NCBI GenBank assembly: GCA_009760885.1
Contig: CM019702.1
Location: forward strand, 47,973,925 to 48,037,924
Reading direction: 5' to 3'
Source: Achatina immaculata
Lineage: Eukaryota; Mollusca; Gastropoda; Stylommatophora; Achatinidae
DNA length: 64,000 nucleotides
The notes under the pieces were generated by a model. That model saw only the letters and a list, made by a program, of their open reading frames with translations. It was not told the origin of the DNA and did no database searches. The translations under genes and the position numbers were made by a program. Positions within the stretch are counted from its first letter, which is position 1. Each line of letters opens with the position of its first letter. Of this stretch, positions 45,805 to 56,514 are shown in pieces.

Positions 45805-47160
45805 GTTTCTATCAATTCCGCAGTGCATTTATGGAATAAAAAGGAAACTTTCAAAAGGTTACGAATTATTCCTACGCTTAGTCCATGTAAACATAGTACT
45901 CGTGCTTTCTGCGTGAACGCTTCGAGCTGAATGTAGTTTGTTTGTTTGTTTTTTCTTTTGCGAGTGTACACAATGTATTTATCAGGACAAGATAGAGACA
46001 AACAGTATAGAAAATGAGCGGACAAAATAATATAAAATGCTACGCTTGATATCAGTTTCATGGTCGCAGATCCAGCCGGTTCAAGGGTGTAATAGACTGA
46101 GTTTAGGTTAAAGGCAGACATTAGCCCAAGCAAAGTTCACGCAAAGCATCAGAGGTGTTACTTTATGCAAGCATCAGTTGATATCAGATTAAAGGAGGGC
46201 CGTCAAATCACATAATTTTCCATTCAGACGTCAAAAGATGTTAGGCATATGACACATCACAGAACTGCCAATTCAGGATAATCACAAAATCGCCATTTTC
46301 CATGATTCTGGGGGGGGGGGGGGGGAAAGATGGGGGTTTATGATTTACGATTTGCATCATCACTGCACGCTGGACATGTCCATAGGTGTTCAGATCCCCC
46401 ACCTCAATATATAAGGACGCTACCGTCCTGCGGTGTGATAATGCCCGTTCTGTATTGGTTTACAAGTGCCCTCACGAGGCCCCATATGCCCTTCATTCCT
46501 GTCCGTGGCAATCTGTACTCCCAGCTCTCTTAGTCTAAGCAGCGACTCTCGAAGTCCTCCACTCTGCCTGTCTCCCTAAGACAGGGTTATGTTGTTAAAA
46601 TTCACGTTTTCTATATTTTCTATAACATACTCGCACGCTACAGTCTTATCTGATCTATATAGTCTGACCGCTTTTCCTTCAACAGCTACAGGAGGTATCA
46701 GGGTCCCCTTTTTACGAACTCGAACCACCCACCTTAGGGCAGTCATAAGCTGATATTAAAACTTCCAATTTTCTTTTATTATTCGGTTTTGTTTTGTTAA
46801 ATTTTGTGCTTTTGCTTAGCAGCCTGTCCCCATGTGCATTTTTTTCGTTTTGTTCTAAAACAGAACACTGTTAAATTCTCTAACAAGCATTTGTTGACTT
46901 CCACGTTAGAGGAATAGACTGAACATGAGCAGAAGTCAAGTTTGTAGCAACCACGCGGTCTCCACACACTTGACTTTCTGATCATGTAAGCAAGCGACCT
47001 CTGTCTCAAGCCAGGGACGTGGAAGAATGACTGATGAATTTAGTCCAGTGAGATTTGCATGTCGGGGATATAAAATACTAAAATAAAAAAACCCACAAAA
47101 ACTGTATTTCGCATCTGTAAGTTTTTTTTCCATTAATAAAAAACTGAAAACATCAGGTAC
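45805..47160. other. no feature; poly-G at 46311-46325
   Basis: Frames up to 128 codons (minus, 45747-46133) show no recognisable domain. Confidence 0.4.
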
Positions 47161-47162
47161 AG

Positions 47163-47164
<2 letters not shown>

Positions 47165-47197
<33 letters not shown>
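47165..47197. repeat. (TA)n microsatellite
   Basis: Sixteen TA units. Confidence 0.95.
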
Positions 47198-47199
<2 letters not shown>

Positions 47200-47311
47200 A
47201 GGTTCCTGGTGAATTCTATGCGATACTTCGAGATTGGAAGATCAATGGCCGTACACTTATATTAGTTTTCATAGTGAATGTAGACTGGAGTTTTAACTAT
47301 GTCCACATCAG

Positions 47312-47583
47312 GCCGGCTAGCGTAGTGGTTAGAGCACTCGTCTAGCAACCAAATGGTCGAGGGTTCGAATCCCCAGCTGAGCGGGATTTTTTTTTTTTTT
47401 TTTCCGACCAATACGGCCCTGAGGTCGACCCAGCCTCGTAAAATGGGTACCAGAGAAAATCTGGGAAGTAAAGGCAGCGAGGAAAGGAACTGCTCACACG
47501 CTGATGACCCAGCATAATGAGGTCTCTAACGCTTCACCCCCTACGGCATTTGAAATGCTATGGGACTATCTTACTTACTTACT
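47312..47583 (+). mobile_element. SINE-A copy with TSD (best preserved)
   Basis: The head GCTAGCGTAGTGGTTAGAGC is a clear A box and GAGGGTTCGAATCCCC a clear B box, at normal tRNA spacing. After a T run comes a body with GACCCAGCCTCGTAAAATGG and GGTACCAGAGAAAATCTGGG, ending GCTATGGGACTATCTTACTT with a (TTAC)n tail. ACATCAG at 47305 and 47584 is a 7-bp candidate target duplication. Pol III-type, tRNA-derived, non-coding. Confidence 0.85.
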
Positions 47584-47589
47584 ACATCA

Positions 47590-48120
47590 GACAAAAACCT
47601 AGAATCTTACCAAGATTCGAACCCGTGTTTCCATGATGAGAAACATATGTTCAAAACACAAGACTCCACTAAGCCATCTAAATCAACGTTAACAACATAG
47701 CACGGTACTTTAAGCAAGGAAAAAACATTCATCACAGGAATAAAAGAATATCGTGCTTTGCAAGCAATGTAACCTGTAGACTGATTGGTCAGGACACTGA
47801 CGACTACAGGACACGGCACGAAGCATTAACCAATCACCTTACGGCACTCTCTGTCCGTACCTTGAAAGTCTTTCACGCAACCTTGGTTAATGGTTACCTG
47901 CGTTTAACTCTTTAAGTTCTGTTGTAGTGGGTGCCACGACTGCTGATTATAATGTCCACTAAACTTCATTACTGGCACTATTTTCTCAATGCTGTGTAAA
48001 AGTGTGCGCTCAACATTTCACTAGTTTGTGCGCTGGCACTTATTGTCTAAAGAGACGACAGTATAATTCTCAGCAACTTCTCTCATGACTGACTCTAAAA
48101 AAAAGGCTAGATTTGCACAG
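47590..48120. other. no feature seen
   Basis: Apparently single-copy sequence. Confidence 0.45.
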
Positions 48121-48124
48121 CCGG

Positions 48125-48488
48125 CCACAATCTTGTCTTGTCTTATGCTATCTCGCTGTAACTGCGAGCTGTTGTTCTTTGCAGCCGATGCTGTGGAAGT
48201 CTTGGGCTACAGCATCGTATCGGCGTGGGAACGGGTTATGGCAGTTATTTTTTTCAGTCCCGGAGTACAGCTAAAAAAAGCAGAGGGTGTGCATTACTTC
48301 TTTAACAGACTCCACCACCATGGGGACTGTGGTTATCTCAGCCCCGTTAGCCAGGCTAAGCCTGTTACTTGGAGTACCAACGGAGAGGTAGTAACAGGGT
48401 CTTGGTCAGCTATGGTTCGTTAACTCTAACACTAGTATATCAGCTATGGGTCGCTGACTGCCTAATCTGACAGCATCTTCACCCGCAG
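48125..48488 (-). mobile_element. Repeat-C copy (complete-looking)
   Basis: On the minus strand the head is GAAGATGCTGTCAGATTAGG, then CAGTCAGCGACCC (48481-48448). The unexpanded 34-bp segment, the body and the tail follow, the tail ending at a TTGTC tract (48131-48145). Its head directly abuts the histone H2B fragment. Frames through it (LFFAADAVEVLG and similar) recur in all copies but are interrupted, so it is treated as non-coding. Confidence 0.8.
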
Positions 48489-48667
48489 TTCATGATGGAC
48501 ATGGCCTTGGATGAGATGCCAGTGTCGGGGTGAACCTGCTTCAGCACTGTGTAGATGTAGATGCTGTAGCTTTTCTTTCCCCTCCTCTTCTTTTTCTTGT
48601 CACCGGCGCGGACGGCCATAGCTTTGCCGACCTTCTTGGCACTTTTGGAAGAAAATATGGGCGGCAT
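48479..48667 (-). pseudogene. histone H2B fragment, truncated
   Basis: The minus strand encodes 62 residues from an ATG at 48667. The first part is a basic tail, [16 protein letters not shown], with [14 protein letters not shown]. The last part reads [20 protein letters not shown], then MSIMN, the start of the H2B histone fold (alpha-1, L1 and the first part of alpha-2). H2B packs DNA with H2A in nucleosomes and is normally about 123 residues. Here similarity stops after SIMN, CG and a stop follow, and the sequence passes into the Repeat-C head, so roughly half the protein is missing. The tail differs from typical molluscan H2B (IF for KV, a Met in the AKA region, T for K in IYIYKVL). Most likely a decayed copy cut by a repeat. 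A hidden downstream part was not found. Confidence 0.9.
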
Positions 48668-48759
48668 TTTGACATTTTTTTTTCATGAAGCGAAATCCAG
48701 CTGACAACAGTTACAGCAGTTAATATTTGTGGTGCAAGTTCCACTATTCTTAAGACTGC

Positions 48760-48998
48760 ATCTTCTACGTGTAACTTCAAATCGCCTGAATCTTCTAACT
48801 TCAAATCTCCTGCATCTTCTAACCTCAGATCTCTTGCATCTTCTAACTTCAAATCGTCTGTATCTTCTAACTTCAAATCGCCTGAATCTTCTAACTTCAA
48901 ATCGCCTGCATCTTCTAACTTCAAATCGCCTGAAACTTCTAACTTCAAATCGTCTGCATCTTCTAACTTCAAATCGTCTGCATCTTCTAACTTTAAAT
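48760..48998. repeat. 24-bp minisatellite, about 10 units
   Basis: Core CTTCTAACTTCAAATCGCCT, then GCAT, repeated every 24 bp, directly upstream of the H2B relic on its strand. The minus strand reads an acidic octapeptide repeat (LKLEDAGD), which continues in a different frame across H2B, so no fusion protein is implied. Confidence 0.95.
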
Positions 48999-49004
48999 TT
49001 GACG

Positions 49005-49495
49005 TTCGATTTTCATTTCCTCTTCAAATGATGCCGCGTCCTTGCTCCATTTGACTCGATCTTTCGCCCATTCTTTCCAGATCACGTAGCTGACAGAAAA
49101 ATTTCGCAGAACTCAGTTTACGTCTACCAAGTGGGTTCCAAACACAGATTTCTAAGTCCATGGCATGTACTGATTACGTTCCAAGTGCAGGTCTAGATAC
49201 AAGTTTTCTGTCCGTGTTACCAGGGTATACCATTTTACATTTCTTCTTTTTTACCTGTGGTCAATTCCCGTTTAATCTACAAGGCAAGCAGATGCGGCAA
49301 GCCAGCACCTTTCGGTCTGGGGACTGCACAGCTTTATTATCATGCTCTATAACAGCAGGAAACCACTTGCCTGAAATAGGAAAGATCGTATAAAAAGTGA
49401 AGCCAGAACAGGAAAAAACAAAAGAATCAAATGAAACAAATTGCTCTATACTAAAACACACAACAAGTAATTTTTAAAAGACGCACAATAGAATT
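49005..49495. other. no feature seen
   Basis: Small frames without recognisable identity. Confidence 0.45.
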
Positions 49496-49504
49496 AGAAA
49501 GGGA

Positions 49505-49690
49505 AAAAAAAAACCAGCTTAGAAGTAAAGATCTGGTCGAGACAGCTTCTCCCTTTTCGAAATCCTGCTTGTTCTTCTCTGACTGCAGCATCCGCTATAT
49601 CTTTAATTATATTCTCATAGGCTAAAAACAAGCCCGTCTCAGACCTCTCCCGTCGTCTCTCAGATTTAACTCTGTCACAAGCGGTCAACA
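49505..49690 (-). mobile_element. LINE reverse-transcriptase fragment
   Basis: The minus strand encodes REEQAGFRKGRSCLDQIFTS, a hallmark of the RT fingers region in many animal LINEs, preceded by IIKDIADAAV. A short piece facing away from the plus-strand LINE at 49790. Confidence 0.85.
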
Positions 49691-49789
49691 ATATACAGCT
49701 ACAGCACATCAATACGCAAAATAAGTAAGCACTGCAGGTCAAAAATAATTAATAAGGGAAATATTTTTCTTATACGAAACAAGCAAAGC

Positions 49790-51000
49790 CAATAGTGAAA
49801 TATTACACAGGAAGAAGAGCATCAGATTAATGAACGTAGACCTCAGAAAGACCTGCGAATCATAAAACAGTTAGAGTGCAAACAAACAGATGCAGTCAGG
49901 AGTGATAATCAAACAGGAGAGTATCAGAACATAAAAGAAGGAGTACAGCAAGGATAGAGAATGTCCAGGAACAGACGAACAAACAGATGCAGTCAGGAGT
50001 GATAATCAAACAGGAGAATATCAGAACATAAAAGAAGGAGTACATCAAGGATAGAGAATGTAAAGACCTGGATCTTGAAATCAAATGACATATCTTTTCT
50101 CTCCCTATAGTGAAATGATTATGAGACACAGTGAAAACATGCCCGGAATAGCAGTGGATGGAAACAGCCTAAACAATCTAAGATATGCAGACGGCGCGGC
50201 ACCTATAGCCCGAAGTGAAGAGAGAGAGCTACAAGCATTGTAAGACGAAATCATAGCGAAAACAAGCGGGGAGAAATGACTTAGTTTAAATAAACAGAAG
50301 ACAGAGGTCACTGTCATGTCCAAGAGAGAGAGAGAGAGAGAGAGACCGGCAAAATGCAGCATCAGAGTAAAAGACGCATAATTACAGCACGTGCACACAT
50401 TCAAGCATTTAGGAACAATAATAACACAAGACGAAAGATGCGAAACCCAAATAAGGAGCAGAATAGCCTAGGCCAAGTTAGCATTTAAGAAAATGAAAAA
50501 CATAAGTGCAAACAAAGCTCTGTCGATGAACACCAGAAAGAGAGTTATTCAGTTTTACATCGAACCTGTATTGTTATAGGAATGCGAAACATGGACAGTA
50601 GCAAAGGGCACTCAGAATCTACTGGAAGCAGCGGAGATATGGTTCCTAAGAAAAATAATGAGAATACCATTGACAAAAAAGACAAATGAAGAGATTCTAA
50701 CGGAGGCTGAGAAAAAAGAGAGAAATAATGGCAAAATTCAAAACACGACAGTCTAGATTTGTAGGACACGTTTTAAGAAGAGACAAATTGGAACACCCAG
50801 TGACAACAGGAAAACTGAATAGGAAAAAGGGACACCGGAAGACAAAGAAACTTGACGGACGTAGAGCACCGTCTAAAACACATGTTACAGAAAGAGCAAA
50901 GGCCAGATGGTTGTGGAAATCAGTGACGACCAACCCCTGCCTGGCACGGACCAGACAAAGAAAGACTTCAGAACTACTGTATTAAAAGGGCAAGAAAGAA
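49790..51000 (+). mobile_element. LINE fragment, RT palm to C terminus
   Basis: The plus strand reads, with stops and shifts, DAVRSDNQTGEYQNIKEGV, then a Q-G block. PYSEMIMRHSENMPGIAV and NNLRYADGAAPIA follow; the catalytic YADD is changed to YADG. HTFKHLGTIITQDERCETQI, VIQFYIEPVLL and ETWTVAKGTQNLLEAAEIWF come next, then KIMRIPLTKKTNEEI and SRFVGHVLRRDKLEHPVTTG. The C terminus ends near 50980. Same family as 54320. A 97-bp internal duplication (49881, 49978) repeats part of the RT. Inactive. Confidence 0.9.
49881..50075 (+). repeat. 97-bp tandem duplication inside the LINE
   Basis: AACAAACAGATGCAGTCAGG begins both copies (49881 and 49978). They are near-identical through GGATAGAGAATG. Confidence 0.9.
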
Positions 51001-51004
51001 AGAA

Positions 51005-51510
51005 TAACAAACTGAACGTAATATTCTCTGCGGGAAGGAAGGAGCCTATCCGTCTACCAGGTGCGCTCATCAGGTGGCCTCTCATCTGTGAAAATCTGAA
51101 TAAACAGCGACAGACTAAAACAGGTTCCCTGCATCTTATCAAAGGCTATCAGGAAAAAAAAAACATATACAAACCCAGCTCAAGGCAAAGGGAAACCACA
51201 ACCGCACCGTCACTCTCTTGTCAGATCATACTTTACAAACCTATGAATAAGAGTAACACCGCAAAGACTGACAGATTCACAATTTCTGTCGTCTGATTTC
51301 CAGATCCAGGTCGTCTGTTTCTGGACATTATTTGAATTCTGTTATTAAAAAAAATTGTTTGGTTCTTGTTGTTGTCGTTTGTGTTTCATTTTATTCTCAT
51401 CGTTGTGTCTAATGCTAAAAAAAAATCAAATCAAATTTCTTTTGACGCTATAACAGAGTCAAAAATTTTTAACATGAGAGGGTCGGGGGTGGGGGAGCTG
51501 AAGACGCAGT
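51005..51510. other. no feature seen
   Basis: Short A runs. No recognisable signal. Confidence 0.4.
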
Positions 51511-51514
51511 CCAG

Positions 51515-51800
51515 CGTGGCGATCAGCGACCCATAGCTTATAAGGTAGCGGAGGAAAACCCTGTTCCAGCTCTCTGTTGGTGCAGCCAGTAACAAGCCAT
51601 AGTCTGGTTAACGAGACAGCGATCGCCATAGTCCCCATTGTGGTGGAGTCAACAAAAGAAGTGTTGCATGCACACTCCCTGCTTTTTTAGTTGCACTCAT
51701 GGACTAAAAAAAAAATAGCCTCTGTAACTCTCTCCCATTCCGACGCGAGGCTGCATCTAAACATCTTCACCACGTCGGCTGCAAAAGAGCGCCAGCTCGC
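51515..51800 (+). mobile_element. Repeat-C copy with GAA-rich tail
   Basis: The head GATCAGCGACCCATAGCTTA, then body AACCCTGTTCCAGCTCTCTG and GGTTAACGAGACAGCGATCG, and a tail region with CACGTCGGCTGCAAAAGAGC. (GAA)n/(GAG)n follows to 51850. The 34-bp segment is reduced, not expanded. Confidence 0.75.
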
Positions 51801-51924
51801 TTTTCCAGATAAGAAGAAGAAGCAGGAAAGAAGAAGAAGAGGAGGAAGAGTAACATATCTATTGCACTAGAAAGAGATTTTGCATGAGACTGAGATAAAT
51901 ACACTCTTCCAAAAAATTCCCATT

Positions 51925-52020
51925 CCTTTTGACGCCCTTGATAAATAGAAGATACAAGCTTTTCCCATTCCTGATGAAGCCCTTGATAAATAGAAGATAC
52001 AAGCTTTTCCCATTCCGACC
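51925..52020. repeat. 45-bp tandem duplication
   Basis: GCCCTTGATAAATAGAAGAT, then ACAAGCTTTTCCCATTCC, occurs at 51934 and 51979. Confidence 0.9.
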
Positions 52021-52107
52021 TATTTCAAATCAAGGTCATTCAATTCAGATTTCCCTTATATAAAGTTTTCCAGCAGTTCTTCAAGTTGTTACTTTTCCCT
52101 TTGAACA

Positions 52108-52345
52108 AAGGATTAGCAACCGAATGCTCGAGGGTTCGAACCCCCAGCTGAGTGGGATTTTTTTCCAACCAATACGGCCACGAGGTCGACCCAGCCTCGT
52201 TAAGTGGGCACCAAAAAAAAAAATCTGGGGAGACAGCCAGGAAAGGAACTGCCCACCCTACCTCTTACGCTGATGGCCCGGCATAATGAGTTCTCTAACG
52301 CTTCATCCTCTACAGCATTTGCTATGGGACTACCTTTACCTTTTT
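52108..52345 (+). mobile_element. SINE-A copy, 5'-truncated
   Basis: Begins within the head (GCAACCGAATGCTCGAGGGT). The B box GGGTTCGAACCCCC is intact. The body (GACCCAGCCTCGTTAAGTGG, AATCTGGGGAGAC) and the end GCTATGGGACTACC match the copy at 47312. The A box is missing, which is the usual pattern of a 5'-truncated SINE. Confidence 0.8.
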
Positions 52346-52354
52346 AGACTAAGC

Positions 52355-53085
52355 ATGTATGTCCAAGATATTTTTATCACAGGAAGAGATGAAGCGACGT
52401 AATACTGTGTTATTTCAAGGAACTCTTCAGCAATTACAGTTTTCCATTCCACTGTTCTCATATTTTCATGACTGCATGATAGTGTCTTTATGAATAGGAA
52501 TGATGTCTCTTGTTCTTGTCTTTTCTTATGCTTACCATTTGTGTTATATTTATTGAAATTAAGTCGTATTTTCATTGCAGAAATGTGGGAAATCTAATCA
52601 TAAAGGCGTACCATCTTGTAATACGGCTTTATAAATGGCGACCAATATTGTAGCTGATGTGCGCATATGGCGTCTACAGTTGGGAACATAGCCTGTTGCT
52701 TGCTAAAGAGCAATGATTGAGCAATACCATTACATGTTGTAAAGTGCTGCTTTTGTATGACAATTCCGACGGGAAACATGTATTGCTAAACTACAATGCT
52801 TGCAAATATCCTTCATCTTCGATTCTATGTCGCAAGGGGATATAGTGTCAAATAAGGAATAGCCAAATCATTTCAGTGTCAGTTCAGAGATGCAGGAAGA
52901 TGAGAAGAAAGCATCAAGAAACAGAATTTAATCTCACGGTTGACTCTCATACGTTACATCGAATTCCAGCATATGCTGGTTAAGATCATGTAAAACCTGG
53001 AAGAAAACCAAGCGCCAGGAACACAAGAAAGAGAACTTAATCACACACTGAGCCTCACATATTACATCGGATTCTCCATATCATC
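52355..53085. other. no feature seen
   Basis: Two minus-strand frames of 61-79 codons with no recognisable product. Confidence 0.4.
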
Positions 53086-53089
53086 CGAT

Positions 53090-53530
53090 CACGGTTATCT
53101 CGTGTCGTCTCCCCACGGAAGGCTGGCTGCAATGAATGCCTAGTCCTCTCTGTTTCTTGTCTTTATAGTACACACGGCCAAACACTGCTTCCTGTCCATC
53201 TCTTGATGTTGTCCACCCATCTATCTCGGTGCCGTCCTCTTATTCTCTTCCCTTCGATCTTGCCCTCAAGAAGAGTCTACAATATAGTATTATGCCTCTT
53301 GACGTGACCAAAGTATCTTTGCTGTCATGTTTTTATGATTTTCAATATTTCTCTATTCAGTTCCAAGCGGTTTAGCACTCCTTTGTTTGTTTTCTTTTCT
53401 ATCCACTGGATAGTCCTATTTTTTATATATCCACGCTTCAAGGGCCTCATTTTTCTTTTCTGTTGTCTTATTCATTATCTAGGTTTCTGCATCATAAAGA
53501 AATACTGACTAGATTTAGCATATACGATTA
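53090..53530 (-). mobile_element. LINE fragment, C-terminal region
   Basis: The minus strand encodes RGRHRDRWVDNIKRWTG at 53245-53195, the GR...RW.D.I..W.G pattern common near LINE C termini. Upstream (53480-53280) are decayed post-RT residues. Frames are broken. Confidence 0.7.
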
Positions 53531-53534
53531 TGTA

Positions 53535-54305
53535 AAGCGAACTTGAATGATCTTTCTTTTCATAGTTCTAGGTCTGTAAAAAGAGAAAGGGCTGAATTTC
53601 CAGGATCTTGAATTCAGCTGTACAGCCGTCTTGAGAGGTTCACGATGGAAAACAAGAAACAGGTCAAGATACTCACTCGAAGATAAATAAAAATGCAATG
53701 AACGCACCAAATGTAAAAGCATTATTTCTGTAAAAAGCGCATGAGAACTCTATAATAACGTTTGTCTCTACGTTCTTAATGTATTATTCATTTTTAACCA
53801 GAAATGTTCAGCAGAATCTATGAAAGCGTTTCAGTTGTAATTATAAACCTCTCACTACAATCAATGGTCGCAAGATTCACAGAAATAGCGGTATTCATAA
53901 ATGGCAGAGAGAGCATTGTTTAAGACAGAGAATAACAAGAAAGATTGCTCACTGAAGAGCAAATATATTTTTCTACGGTTGTGGCTCTCTGGCTGTTAGC
54001 CTCCCGACAGTTTCATGAAATCAGACATTAAGACTGCATCGTAACAATTGCTCTCTGTTGTCACTGATAAAGACATTTTGAGCCGAAATATTGGTTATCG
54101 TTGTTATTTTAACTAGCCGTTTTTTCATTATTTTAATCTGTTACTGCTACTTTTTTCCTCCTTTCCTTTCTACCTTTTTACCTTCTATTGTACAACTGCA
54201 GCAAAAACCTCCGTTTAACTTTACTCTCTAACAAAGTAGCGTGACGAAACTACTACTTTGTCCTTGTATGAAATCTTTGATCGACTTACTTTATTTTTTC
54301 CGCTA
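53535..54305. other. no feature seen
   Basis: AT-rich, no recognisable signal. Confidence 0.4.
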
Positions 54306-54309
54306 AATG

Positions 54310-54885
54310 TCTCATCATCATCATCATGTGCCGTGCCGACTGGCGTTGGCTATTATGCTTCTCCAGAGTACCCGATCCTTCATGCAGGCCATCAGCTCAG
54401 TTGGTGATCTCCTCTCACACCATCCCGTCAGACTGTCCAGTATCATTTCTCTTGGTCTTCCTCTTGATCTTCTTCCTTCTATTTTTCCTGTTGTTATAAT
54501 ATTTTCAATGCCCCCTCTTCTCATTGCATGTCCTATGAAAGTACATTGTCTCTCTCTTATCTTTTGACAAGGTTTTTTGTCTCTCCAGCTCTTCTCATAC
54601 ATTCTTCATTAGTTATTTTTGCTGTCCAGGGGATTCGCAACATTCTTCTAATAAACCACATTTCTGCTGCTTCCAATGATTTTTGTGCAGACTTGCCTAT
54701 TGTCCATGATTCACTTCCATATAACAAGATAGGTTCAATATAGCATTTTAGGACTCGTTTTCTAACATTCAATGTCTGCTTATTTCTATTATTTCTGTTT
54801 CTGTTGTGTCTTGAAGAGAACTCGATAGCAGAATCATTTGCGTGTATTCGCATACTACCTCTGTAAATGTTTAACCTCTGCACTT
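54310..54885 (-). mobile_element. LINE 3' half with (CAT)n tail
   Basis: The minus strand runs LKCYIEPILLYGSESWTIGK, then LEAAEMWFIRRMLRIPWTAK, IRERQCTFIGHAMRRGGIEN, GRRSRGRPREMILDSLTGW and a terminal WRSIIANASRHGT, with one frame change near 54580. An (ATG)n tail follows on the minus strand (CATCATCAT at 54310-54325). Same family as the plus-strand LINE at 49790. No target duplication recognised. Confidence 0.9.
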
Positions 54886-54889
54886 TTCG

Positions 54890-55685
54890 TTCGATTTAAA
54901 TAAAAAAACAAAACAAAAAACAAAACCATACTTTAGTTAAGTCGCAAAAATGTTCTATTGAAAATTGTTTCCTTCCAATACCACCAACGTTTTCTGTTAG
55001 GTATTTTAAATCTTGTCTATCTTTTTTTTTTCTTTTAGAGGCATGATCTTTTATGTAATTTCATTTCATCTACAGCATCTAAATCATTTAAAAAAGATAT
55101 CCTACATATAACTGGAAAAAAATGCTTTCCTTCAACTGGGCAACAAATCTTTGAAAACAGAATTGGAAGACTAAAGCTGCTTCGTCTATTAAATATTTCA
55201 AGTATGACTGAAAAGGGCTTCACGACGGGAGGCAGACAAAATCTTGAAATCTGAAGAACCCAGGGAAAAGACTTTATACTGAGCTGCAAGTCTGATAAGA
55301 TGACAACGTTAACGGTTATCACTGAATGTTTCGATCATGGCGCAGACAAAACAAGCCTTGTAATGTTAGTCACAATTCATGAGGCAAATCTCACGTGTAA
55401 GATCAACGTTTCTGTAAATGCCCCAGTAGCTATTACCAATACATCAGTGATCGCCCGGGACTGAATACTTAAATATTCAACAAGTCATTTCGCACGCTGA
55501 GACCTTCTGGGATTTGTATATAGTGACAGCCACAGACATAAAACGACAGATAGGTAGGACAAAAAGAGGTCCTGAATAGGTTAACCGTCTGTGACCGGGC
55601 AAACAATAACAAAACGAAACTTTATAAAACGTTTACCTATAATTCTGAAAGAAATGTGATTATTTGCCATGCTGACAGTTTCTGC
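54890..55685. other. no feature seen
   Basis: AT-rich with a T-rich stretch near 55022. A 95-codon minus-strand frame is unrecognised. Confidence 0.4.
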
Positions 55686-55697
55686 TGCTGTCAAATT

Positions 55698-55899
55698 CAA
55701 TCAATCAATCAAGTGCCGTGCCCTGTGGCGTAGGCGATCATTTCTCTCCACAATTCCCTGTCTTCAGACTTGATTATGAGATCGGCCGGTGACTTTCTTC
55801 CTAGCCACACTGACAGCCCATCCAGTAACTTCTCTCTCTCTCTCTTCCTCCGTCTCTTCTTCCCTCAATTTTTCCAGTTGCCACAGTGTGTTCCAATTT
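55698..55899 (-). mobile_element. LINE 3' end, 202 bp, with 12-bp TSD
   Basis: The minus strand encodes LDGLSVWLGRKSPADLI, then SEDRELWREMIAYATGHGT and a stop, then a (TTGA)n tail. TGCTGTCAAATT is present at 55686-55697 and 55900-55911, flanking the insert exactly. This is a classic 5'-truncated target-primed insertion of the same family as 54310. Confidence 0.93.
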
Positions 55900-56053
55900 T
55901 GCTGTCAAATTATGGCAAATATTTATCTATCATTTCTTACGTAGGGAGTAGATCCAGCTTTCACTGTGCTCTCGGTTATCCAGTCTGACGTGGATCTAGT
56001 GCCCAGGTCATTCGGGAGTCAGAGGCAGTGAGAGAGCGGGTAGGCTGGCAGCC

Positions 56054-56413
56054 ATGGCACCATTTCAGCGCACCCTAAAAATGGAAAAGGAGACTGCAAG
56101 AGCCATCTTTAATAGGCTGCGTACGGAGGACGAAATCGGGTTGAATGACAACAATCATATCAGGAGGATGATGGAATTGGCGGAGGAGAGGAGAAGTGGA
56201 CGTCCCCCCCCCCCCCGGAAGATGTGGTTTAGCGCGCGTTACCCACAACCAGTGTGTGACTGGCTCCATCAGCAGGAGCACACTTCAGCTGGTGTTGGAA
56301 CCCACAACCAGTGTGTGACTGGCTCCATCAGCAAGAGCACACTTCAGCTGGTGTTGGAACAGAAGGCGGAGCACGTATGGGAATGCCTGGAGTGCAGGGA
56401 TGTCAGTCTCTGA
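56054..56413 (+). CDS. unrecognised open frame, 119 codons (doubtful)
   Basis: An ATG at 56054 opens 119 codons. The N-terminal half is charged, with helix-like [16 protein letters not shown] and [10 protein letters not shown], followed by a Pro run encoded by a C tract (56203-56216). The C-terminal half contains a 59-bp tandem duplication (56242, 56301) read in two frames. No domain was recognised. It could be a decayed transposon gene or chance. Not a confident gene. Confidence 0.25.
   Translation: MAPFQRTLKMEKETARAIFNRLRTEDEIGLNDNNHIRRMMELAEERRSGRPPPPRKMWFSARYPQPVCDWLHQQEHTSAGVGTHNQCVTGSISKSTLQLVLEQKAEHVWECLECRDVSL
56242..56360. repeat. 59-bp tandem duplication
   Basis: CCCACAACCAGTGTGTGACT through GCTGGTGTTGGAA is repeated with one difference noticed (CAGG/CAAG). 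Confidence 0.95.
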
Positions 56414-56437
56414 TTACAGATTATCGCCCGCTCACCC

Positions 56438-56506
56438 ACCCATCCATCCATCCATCCATCCATCCATCCATCCATCCATCCATCCATCCATCCATCCATC
56501 CATCAC
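56438..56506. repeat. (CATC)n microsatellite
   Basis: About 16 CATC units. Confidence 0.97.
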
Positions 56507-56514
56507 GACAGTTA

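Noticed and set aside
47312..47385. tRNA gene
   Set aside because: Pol III boxes are present but no clean cloverleaf or acceptor stem, and the sequence continues into a SINE body shared by other copies.
48541..48972. 143-codon frame joining the 24-bp repeat to the H2B region
   Set aside because: Runs out of frame with H2B. The acidic repeat is a by-product of the 24-bp period.
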